A stretch of 60,180 bases of DNA from Chloroflexota bacterium (GTDB lineage Bacteria > Chloroflexota > Anaerolineae > Aggregatilineales > Phototrophicaceae). The DNA lies in assembly GCA_026713245.1 (NCBI GenBank), contig JAPOOU010000115.1, forward strand, positions 1-60,180, written 5' to 3'. Shown here piece by piece: positions 54,426 to 60,180 of the stretch (positions are counted from its first letter, which is position 1; every line of letters begins with the position of its first letter). The notes under the pieces are model-generated. The model did not search any database and had not been told where the DNA came from. It was given only the letters and a program-made list of their open reading frames with translations. Both the position numbers and the translations under genes were made by a program.

Positions 54426-54848
54426 ATGCCCGTCGAAATCACACTGCGCGATGACACTAGAACCACAATCAATGTCCGTGGTCACGAATGGCATATCGAC
54501 GAACCGGCCGAAGACGGCGGCACTGATACGGCTCCTACTCCCGGTGAAATGATGCTTGGCGCGCTAGGCTCGTGCATGGCAATCACTTGCAAAATGTACG
54601 CCGAGCGCAAGGGCTGGGACCTGCAAACGGTAGAAGTGTCGGTCGATTACGAGCGCTTCAAGGGTTCTGATTATCCAGCGCACGACGGCGAAGACCTTTA
54701 CGTACATGAGGTGCGAAAGGCTTTGGTATTCCACGGTGATCTGGACGACAAGCAGCGGAAGCGCCTTTACGATATCGCCGGAAAGTGTCCCATCCATCGT
54801 CTGCTTGGGAGCCCCACTTACTTCGTCGATATGGCGCTGGAGGAATGA
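54426..54848 (+). CDS. OsmC/Ohr family peroxide-resistance protein
   Basis: 140 residues from ATG 54426 with GGAG seven bases upstream. The two redox cysteines are in LGALGSCMAITCKMYAER and DIAGKCPIHRLLGSP, the OsmC pattern. Members reduce organic hydroperoxides in the cytoplasm. No ohrR-type regulator is nearby. Confidence 0.9.
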   Translation: MPVEITLRDDTRTTINVRGHEWHIDEPAEDGGTDTAPTPGEMMLGALGSCMAITCKMYAERKGWDLQTVEVSVDYERFKGSDYPAHDGEDLYVHEVRKALVFHGDLDDKQRKRLYDIAGKCPIHRLLGSPTYFVDMALEE

Positions 54849-54940
54849 TAGGCGCGGCGTACGCCCGGTTGCCTATTCCAAGCCCTGATACCTGTACAAT
54901 ATTCCTATTCGCTCGTGCATAAAGCGGGTTTATCATAAGG

Positions 54941-54984
54941 CGTGAGCGCGACATTCCCGTGACATTCTCGCTGCCGGGCGGCTG
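54941..54984 (+). repeat. dispersed intergenic repeat copy
   Basis: CGTGAGCGCGACATTCCCGT, then GACATTCTCGCTGCCGGGCG and GCTG. It combines the long-form 5' end with the short-form 3' end. It lies 37 bp before the rsmA start. Confidence 0.65.
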
Positions 54985-55021
54985 TGATTTCTTACCGGTG
55001 CGCTAGTATGAGCGAGGCGCG

Positions 55022-55864
55022 ATGGTATCCAATCCCAAAACACTTCTCGAAAGCTACGATCTCTTCCCCAAAAAGAGCCTGGGGCAGAACTTCATGCACG
55101 ACCCTCAGGCCCTGGACAAGATCGTCGATTCCGCGGACCTGACAGCCGCCGACGCGGTGGTGGAAGTCGGGGCAGGTACCGGCTCTCTCACGGAGAAGCT
55201 GGCGGAACGTTCCCGCGAGGTCTTCGCCATCGAAGTAGATCAACGGCTGCAACCTGTACTCGAAGATCGCTTCGACGACGTGTCCAATGTCTATCTCGTT
55301 TTCGATGACGTGCTCAAGACCGACATCAACACGATGATGGGCAATCAAGAATATATCGTGGTCGCCAACGTGCCATACTATATCAGCAGCGCCATTCTCT
55401 GGCACTTCCTCGAAGCCGATCTGCCGCCGCAGCGATTGGTACTGACGATGCAATACGAGGTAGCGGAACGAATCGTTGCCGGCGATGGCGTGATGAATCT
55501 GCTTGCGGTCGCGCTTCAGTATTATGGCGCCCCGCAGATTGTCGGCAAGTTGAGCCCGGCTGTCTTTTGGCCGCGCCCCAACATCCACAGCGCCATCGTG
55601 CGCATCGATACGCATAAGAGCGCCCCCGTCGCCATACCTTCCATCAAAATATTCTTTCGCGTGGTCAAGGCCGGGTTTAGTATGAAGCGCAAACAACTTA
55701 AGAACGCGCTGTCGGGTGGACTGGGTATTAAGTCGGCGCGGGCAAGCGAACTGCTGCGCGCCGCCGGTATTGATCCGCAGCGTCGCGCCGAGACGCTAAC
55801 GCTGTCGGAATGGGCCGGCGTGACCCGGACCATTCATGAGAGCGGCGATGTACCGTTTATGTAA
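55022..55864 (+). CDS. rsmA: 16S rRNA (adenine(1518)-N(6)/adenine(1519)-N(6)) dimethyltransferase
   Basis: 280 residues, normal length. PKKSLGQNFMHDP at the N-terminus, SAM motif VVEVGAGTGSLTEKLA, the catalytic VANVPYYISSAI (NxPYY) and the C-terminal domain with FSMKRKQLKNALSG. It dimethylates two adenines near the 3' end of 16S rRNA. The GAGG five bases before the ATG supports the start. Confidence 0.96.
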   Translation: MVSNPKTLLESYDLFPKKSLGQNFMHDPQALDKIVDSADLTAADAVVEVGAGTGSLTEKLAERSREVFAIEVDQRLQPVLEDRFDDVSNVYLVFDDVLKTDINTMMGNQEYIVVANVPYYISSAILWHFLEADLPPQRLVLTMQYEVAERIVAGDGVMNLLAVALQYYGAPQIVGKLSPAVFWPRPNIHSAIVRIDTHKSAPVAIPSIKIFFRVVKAGFSMKRKQLKNALSGGLGIKSARASELLRAAGIDPQRRAETLTLSEWAGVTRTIHESGDVPFM

Positions 55865-55897
55865 ACCACGACGCACATTCAACACGCGGGCTCCATG

Positions 55898-55937
55898 CGC
55901 GCGGGCGGGGCAGACTTTTCGCCGCCGCCGAGCGGCT
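55898..55937 (+). repeat. dispersed intergenic repeat, short form
   Basis: GCGCGCGGGCGGGGCAGACT then TTTCGCCGCCGCCGAGCGGC. Nearly the same as the copy at 53661 from GGCAGACTTTT to CCGAGCGGCT. Confidence 0.65.
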
Positions 55938-56026
55938 CTGACGAAGAATTAACGTCGCCGTAGGAATTCAGCAATAATCGACGTCCATACTGTAAGCAAG
56001 ATCAACGGGACGGAAGGACAAGAATC

Positions 56027-56563
56027 ATGGGTAAGGAATTAGCGACCTTGGGCGGCGGCTGCTTTTGGTGCGTGGAAGCCGTCTACAGTCAGTTGACCGG
56101 CGTTGAATCTGCTATATCCGGTTACATGGGCGGCCATGTTAACAATCCAACTTACGAGCAGGTCTGCGGCAAGACCACTGGCCATGCCGAAGTTGTCAAC
56201 GTCACATTTGACAACGAGATCATTAGTTTCCAAGACCTGCTGAACATCTTTTTCACCATCCACGATCCCACCACGCTAAACCGACAAGGAAACGACCGCG
56301 GACCGCAGTATCGCTCGGGCATCTGGCATCACTCGGAAGAGCAACGCCAAATCGCTGAGGATACGATCAAGCGCCTGGAAGCGGAGGGGCTTTATCCGAA
56401 GGAAATTGTGACCGAGGTCACGCCGGCAAGCACATTCTGGGTAGCCGAGCACTACCACCAGAACTACTTCGCCAACAATCCGGCACAGGGTTATTGCGCC
56501 TACGTCATCGCGCCGAAAGTCGCCAGATTCCGCAAGCATTATTTCGAGCGCCTCAAAGACTGA
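56027..56563 (+). CDS. msrA: peptide methionine-S-sulfoxide reductase A
   Basis: 178 residues. The catalytic GGCFWCVEA is near the N-terminus, with GYMGG, the substrate-binding YRSGIWHHSEEQR and AEHYHQNYF. It reduces methionine S-sulfoxide in proteins. GGAAGGA precedes the ATG. The resolving Cys may be the single C-terminal one in QGYCAYVI. Confidence 0.96.
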   Translation: MGKELATLGGGCFWCVEAVYSQLTGVESAISGYMGGHVNNPTYEQVCGKTTGHAEVVNVTFDNEIISFQDLLNIFFTIHDPTTLNRQGNDRGPQYRSGIWHHSEEQRQIAEDTIKRLEAEGLYPKEIVTEVTPASTFWVAEHYHQNYFANNPAQGYCAYVIAPKVARFRKHYFERLKD

Positions 56564-56595
56564 CACGCTGCATCAGGCGCCGATGCAAAAGGCAA

Positions 56596-56616
56596 GGGCG
56601 AGCCATTGGCTCGCCC
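56596..56616. terminator. intergenic hairpin between convergent msrA and rplA
   Basis: GGGCGAGCC, loop ATT, GGCTCGCCC: a perfect 9-bp stem. Followed by CTTGCCTTTTGC on the minus strand and by no T run on the plus strand, so it may work mainly as the terminator of the rplA operon. Confidence 0.65.
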
Positions 56617-56668
56617 GAACTGACGACGTCGCATGCGCCGACGAGTATTTAACCTCGGTCTGTATTGC

Positions 56669-57355
56669 CTAGATAGTGCCGTCGACGCGGACGCCAGGTC
56701 CCATCGTTGAAGTCAGCACCAATCGACGCACAAAGCTGCCTTTTTGCGATTCCGGTTTAGCATTTCGGATCGTATCCACAACGGCCTGCAGATTCTCCTG
56801 CAGTTGTTCATGCGAGAAGCTGGCTTTGCCAACAGGCACGTGCAAATTGCCGGTTTTATCATTACGGAACTCGACTCGTCCTGCCTTTAGCTCGTTTATC
56901 ACGCGCGGCAAGTCATCGGCTGGCACGACTGTTCCCGCTTTGGGATTAGGCATCAGACCGCGCGGGCCCAAAATACGCGCGATTTGACCGACCTTGCGCA
57001 TCATCGGCGGTGTGGCGATCGTGGCGTCAAATTCCAGCCAGCCGTCGTTTCGTATCTTGTTGATCACTTCATCGGTTCCAATGATATCCGCTCCCGCCGC
57101 CAGCGTCGCGTCCGCCTCGCTTTCATCCACGAAAGCCAGGATCCGTACGCTCTTGCCCGTGCCATGCGGCAGCATCACCGTGGTACGCACTTGCTGATCG
57201 CTGTGTCGCGGATCGATTCCCAGACGCAGATGGATTTCGATTGTCTCGTCAAACTTGGCAGTGGCGTTGCTCTTGACGATGCGCAGGGCTTCTTCCATCG
57301 GATAATTTCTCCCGCGATCGAATGCCGCCGCCGCTGTCTTGTATCTCTTGCCCAT
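56669..57355 (-). CDS. rplA: 50S ribosomal protein L1
   Basis: 228 residues, full length. Motifs: YPMEEALRIVKSNATAKFDE, the rRNA-binding GPRGLMPNPKAGTV, and EFRNDKTGNLHVPVGKASF. L1 forms the mobile stalk near the E site and in many bacteria represses its own operon. GAGGAGAAGAGATC precedes the ATG. Confidence 0.98.
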   Translation of the reverse strand: MGKRYKTAAAAFDRGRNYPMEEALRIVKSNATAKFDETIEIHLRLGIDPRHSDQQVRTTVMLPHGTGKSVRILAFVDESEADATLAAGADIIGTDEVINKIRNDGWLEFDATIATPPMMRKVGQIARILGPRGLMPNPKAGTVVPADDLPRVINELKAGRVEFRNDKTGNLHVPVGKASFSHEQLQENLQAVVDTIRNAKPESQKGSFVRRLVLTSTMGPGVRVDGTI

Positions 57356-57453
57356 GATCTCTTCTCCTCGTGGTTAGCGGGCCTCTGCCCTCCCACAATT
57401 TCAAAAATGACTCGCAAATTTGTTATCGGACCAACACCACTTTACTGTCGTGG

Positions 57454-57879
57454 TCATTCGGCGACCTTGATACCCATCTGTCGCGCGGTGCCTTCGACCT
57501 GGCGCATGGCGCCTTCAATATCAATGGCGTTCATATCGGTCATCTTGACCTGCGCAATTTCCCTCAGCTGGTCGCGGTTCAAGACTGCGACAGTCTCGGT
57601 GGCCGGGTTGGAAGCCGCCTTCTGCAGACCGGCCGCCTTCTTGATCAAGAACGACGTGGGCGGGCTTTTCAGCGCAAACTTAAAAGAACCATCCGCAAAG
57701 ACTGTGATCTCCGCCGGTATGATATCGCCCATGCGGTTGGAAGTGCGTCCGTTGTATTCCTTGCAGAACTGCATCAAGTTGATGCCGTGCTGCGCCAGCG
57801 CCGGTCCGATCGGCGGCGCGGGGTTGGCTTTGCCAGCGGGAATCTGCAGCTTGACGATTGCCTTGACCTTTTTTGCCAT
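57454..57879 (-). CDS. rplK: 50S ribosomal protein L11
   Basis: 141 residues. Family sequence [37 protein letters not shown], and the C-terminal rRNA-binding [20 protein letters not shown]. It is part of the GTPase-associated centre. Last but one gene of the secE-nusG-rplK-rplA unit. Confidence 0.98.
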   Translation of the reverse strand: MAKKVKAIVKLQIPAGKANPAPPIGPALAQHGINLMQFCKEYNGRTSNRMGDIIPAEITVFADGSFKFALKSPPTSFLIKKAAGLQKAASNPATETVAVLNRDQLREIAQVKMTDMNAIDIEGAMRQVEGTARQMGIKVAE

Positions 57880-57956
57880 GTCCGTTACCTCATTCTCTTA
57901 AAAGTTCTGCCTTAGACCGCGCAAAGCCGCCTGCGACGCCTGATACGGCGCGCGAC

Positions 57957-58973
57957 TTACATGCGTTCCACTTCCATGAAGCTGAGCACAACAGCGGTTT
58001 CGCGACCGAAGAAATCAACCATGACGCGCACTTTCTCGCGCCCGGAATCGATCGACGCCACGGTGCCGGGAAAATCATTGAACGGTCCGCCGACGATGCG
58101 CACGCGCTCGCCGATCTTGAAATCGACCTTGACCACCATGTCTTCGGAATCCATCCGTGCCACAATGCGCTTGACCTCTTCTTCGCGCAGCGGCGTCGGC
58201 TGATTCTCGCCACCGACAAAGCCAACCACGCCCGGCGTATTGCGTACCGCATACCACGCGTCTTCATTGAGCCGACCTTTGTATTCAAGATAATTGCCCA
58301 TGAATTTGAACTTAAAAGTGTTTTTATTGTCATCTCCGAAAGGATTCGGCACCTTATCGGAGGTTTCAAAAACAGGTAAGTCGTCGCTTTGAACCTCCGT
58401 CAACCTGTATTCGACACCATTGAATACGACGTGAGAAAGCGGTTTTTCTTTATATGAGTCCGCAGCTTCATCCGACAGCTTGATGATGACTTTACCAAGT
58501 CTCCGGTCATATACTAGAGAATCTATCTCCTCAGGTACAGGATTCGCAATACCTTCGCTTTGCTTATTCCAGACAATTTGAGTCTTCTTGCGCAGCCCTT
58601 CTATTTCAAATGAGTATTTGTACCAGTGCATCTGAACCATGACATAACCGGGGAAGACGCGTTTCTCCACAGTGCGGCGTTTGCCGTCCTTGACCTCGAT
58701 TTCATCTTCAGTGGGGATAAGCACATCGTAGATCTGATCTTGCATGCCCATGCTGTCAATGCGCTGGCGCAAGGCGTGTTCGACTTTCTTTTCATAGCCG
58801 GAATAGCAGTGGATGAAAAACCAATTGCGTTCCGATATGTCCTCTTCGCCCCCATCGTCGAGTACGATGTTTAGCCCATCGACGTCTTCTTCCGGCACCG
58901 TCGCATCGTCCATATAGACCGGATTCGGATCATAGTCGGTCGCCTGCTGTATGTCTTTCGGTTGTTCGCTCAT
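57957..58973 (-). CDS. nusG: transcription termination/antitermination factor NusG with a large inserted domain
   Basis: 338 residues from ATG 58973 (GAAGAAGAG upstream), against about 180 in most bacteria. An acidic N-terminal extension of about 48 residues is followed by the NGN domain (NWFFIHCYSGYEKKVEHAL, KRVFPGYVMVQM). It is interrupted after residue 116 by an insert up to about 236. The NGN domain then resumes with DAWYAVRNTPGVVGFVGG, and the KOW domain ends the protein (FKIGERVRIVGGPFNDFPGT). The insert's DNA (58266-58625) is visibly richer in A and T than its flanks. Thermotoga NusG is a known case of an insert at this part of NGN. NusG binds RNA polymerase and Rho or ribosomal S10. 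Confidence 0.95.
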   Translation of the reverse strand: MSEQPKDIQQATDYDPNPVYMDDATVPEEDVDGLNIVLDDGGEEDISERNWFFIHCYSGYEKKVEHALRQRIDSMGMQDQIYDVLIPTEDEIEVKDGKRRTVEKRVFPGYVMVQMHWYKYSFEIEGLRKKTQIVWNKQSEGIANPVPEEIDSLVYDRRLGKVIIKLSDEAADSYKEKPLSHVVFNGVEYRLTEVQSDDLPVFETSDKVPNPFGDDNKNTFKFKFMGNYLEYKGRLNEDAWYAVRNTPGVVGFVGGENQPTPLREEEVKRIVARMDSEDMVVKVDFKIGERVRIVGGPFNDFPGTVASIDSGREKVRVMVDFFGRETAVVLSFMEVERM

Positions 58974-59101
58974 AATACTCTTCTTCAATAAACCTGCTCG
59001 CCCGTTGGAACTATGGGCTGGACTACCTGCCTTCAATCGGCGAAGGATTGCTCTTCCGCCCTACGGATAACACGAACCAGAGACTAGCGACAATCAATTG
59101 C

Positions 59102-59500
59102 CTAAATCGAGCCGCGGCGGATCATAAACAAGGCGAAGCCAACCATAGCCACAATCACGGCCAGCAGCATCCAGGCATAACCCGGGTTAAGTCCGATGCG
59201 CATGAATTCGGACCAGATCACAGCCAAAATGCCCAGAAATATGGCGGAGGCAATCGTGACGTTGATGCAAAGTATCGTCAAGCGCCGCGTGTCTTCGCGG
59301 TTGGGCCAGGCAACCTTGTTCAACTCCGACCGGACATTGGCAAAATAGTCTACAATCTGGAAGATCGGACGCGTCATCGTATTGCCCTGCGGCTCGGGCT
59401 TGCCCTTCTTGATCTTGCGCGACCGGCGACCCGGGGTCGCGGTACCCTTCCGCTCGGTGATTGCGCCCTCGCTCTTGTCCGCGGTATCCTCTGCTGCCAT
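59102..59500 (-). CDS. secE: preprotein translocase subunit SecE
   Basis: 132 residues from ATG 59500 with GAGGAGG eight bases upstream; a start at 59551 would lengthen it without a good site. A charged, Lys-rich N-terminal part is followed by the SecE signature YFANVRSELNKVAWPNREDTRRLT and a membrane helix. A second hydrophobic segment (YAWMLLAVIVAMVGFALFMI) follows, whereas many bacterial SecE proteins of this type end after the first. It is part of the SecYEG channel. Confidence 0.93.
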   Translation of the reverse strand: MAAEDTADKSEGAITERKGTATPGRRSRKIKKGKPEPQGNTMTRPIFQIVDYFANVRSELNKVAWPNREDTRRLTILCINVTIASAIFLGILAVIWSEFMRIGLNPGYAWMLLAVIVAMVGFALFMIRRGSI

Positions 59501-59582
59501 AGTTCCGGCCTCCTCGCTAACTCTTTTCGGCGCTTGCCGATGAATAAACACCGTCTCGGCGGACGGTGTTTAAGGATCTCGT

Positions 59583-59655
59583 CAGGGGCAGAAAGACTCG
59601 AACTCTCGACCTACGGTTTTGGAGACCGTCGCTCTACCAACTGAGCTATACCCCT
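59583..59655 (-). tRNA. tRNA-Trp (anticodon CCA)
   Basis: 73 bases. Acceptor AGGGGTA pairs with TGCCCCT, with discriminator G. D arm AGCTCAGTTGGTAGAGC; anticodon loop with CCA in CGGTCTCCAAAACCG; T arm AGAGTTCGAGTCTTT. CCA is not encoded. Its place next to secE is a common bacterial arrangement. Confidence 0.97.
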
Positions 59656-59705
59656 ATGATTCGCTTTCTAAGCCAGCCAACTATACATTAATACGCAGCT
59701 AAAAG

Positions 59706-59867
59706 CTACTTGGTTTCCCGATAGATCACATGCCGGCGCAAATAGGGATCGTACTTGCGCAATTCTAGACGCCCCTGCGTATTCCGACGGCTCTTCTCGG
59801 TGATATAAATGTGACCGCTCTCGGTGCTGCGCATCTTTACGACAATGCGCTGTCCCTTTTTCGCCAT
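59706..59867 (-). CDS. rpmG: 50S ribosomal protein L33
   Basis: 53 residues, read from ATG 59867 to TAG 59706. [39 protein letters not shown] and [13 protein letters not shown] is the L33 pattern. It lacks the four zinc-binding cysteines, so it is the zinc-independent form. GGGGTGA precedes the start. It sits between two tRNA genes. Confidence 0.96.
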   Translation of the reverse strand: MAKKGQRIVVKMRSTESGHIYITEKSRRNTQGRLELRKYDPYLRRHVIYRETK

Positions 59868-59986
59868 GTCATTTCACCCCAATCCACACTCCCTATGCCC
59901 CCTCTGAGCCCGGCCTCGCGGACGGGAAGTACACCACAAAGAGGGAAGCGATTTGCTATTTGCCGCTGCTCCTTGTTGCCCGCAAG

Positions 59987-60058
59987 AGCCTCCGATGAGA
60001 TTTGAACTCATGACCTCGCCCTTACCAAGGGAGCGCTCTACCCCTGAGCTACGGAGGC
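59987..60058 (-). tRNA. tRNA-Thr (anticodon GGT)
   Basis: 72 bases. Acceptor GCCTCCG with CGGAGGC, D arm GCTCAGGGGTAGAGC, anticodon loop TTGGTAA, T arm ATGAGTTCAAATCTCAT. The anticodon stem CTCCC/GGGCG has one T-C mismatch at positions 28-42. CCA not encoded. Confidence 0.95.
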
Positions 60059-60124
60059 GTGCAATCGCGTATTCGTTGCACAAGGTATGCCCTGTCGATA
60101 CCTGTAAAGCGGTTTGAACAATAG

Positions 60125-60180
60125 TGGGCCGGACTGGATTCGAACCAGTGTAGGCTCTCGCCAGCGAATTTACAGTCCGC
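60125..60180 (-). tRNA. tRNA-Tyr (anticodon GTA), 5' part outside window
   Basis: The 3' part is visible: anticodon loop with GACTGTAAATTC, a class II variable arm (CGCTGGCGAGAGCC), the T arm CTGGTTCGAATCCAG and the acceptor end CCGGCCC with discriminator A. The 5' half lies beyond base 60180. Confidence 0.93.

Overview
The window looks like part of a Chloroflexota chromosome, probably an aerobic Anaerolineae-like lineage. This is an inference from gene content: a bacterial Elp3, two ClpC proteins, DUF6056 and DUF6391 membrane proteins, a caa3-type oxidase operon with unusual extra members, and a ribosomal/translocon cluster with embedded tRNAs. The GC content is moderately high, and most genes have recognisable Shine-Dalgarno sites and sigma-A-like promoters. 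No phage, CRISPR array, rRNA or complete insertion sequence was found.

Layout. 1-9.5 kb is a proteostasis and translation block: the 3' part of a ClpC-like ATPase, an S1-domain protein, a complete ClpC, and on the other strand groES-groEL behind a textbook CIRCE operator. 9.5-23 kb is an envelope block: two tandem GT39-like membrane glycosyltransferases, two DUF6056 polytopic proteins, a class A penicillin-binding protein that has lost its catalytic motifs, an HhH membrane protein, a GH13 amylase with a frameshift near its C-terminus, and a VOC protein. 23-40 kb is mixed metabolism: M20 hydrolase, a thrombospondin-type-3 protein, Elp3, a small HTH gene between perfect direct repeats, dimethylargininase, a beta-propeller protein, a GH18-like protein, an exported bactofilin-like protein, KDPG aldolase, cobS-cobU, an Mrr-type endonuclease next to a catalytically degenerate paralogue, holA, DUF6391, and an overlapping phosphatase/YdjC deacetylase pair.

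40-47.8 kb carries mutS2, a methyltransferase, a transglutaminase-like protein and a class B PBP lipoprotein with all its active-site motifs. 48-54.1 kb is a cytochrome c oxidase operon: subunit II fused to cytochrome c, an A2-type subunit I, a divergent subunit III-like protein, an unrecognised 335-residue membrane protein, subunit III and subunit IV. 54.4-56.6 kb has OsmC, rsmA and msrA. The right end, on the minus strand, reads tRNA-Tyr, tRNA-Thr, rpmG, tRNA-Trp, secE, nusG (with a large inserted domain), rplK, rplA.

Two repeat systems run through the window. One is a short, hairpin-capable intergenic family of at least nine copies, sharing GAGCGCGACA or GAGCGCGGCAG at one end and CGCCGAGCGGCT at the other. 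The other is a small-HTH-gene element at 27.1-27.95 kb with flanking 36-bp repeats, which has a decayed relative at 42.8-43.0 kb. The best leads for new biology are the motif-less PBP, the active/degenerate Mrr pair, the NusG insertion, the extra oxidase-operon genes and the HTH element.
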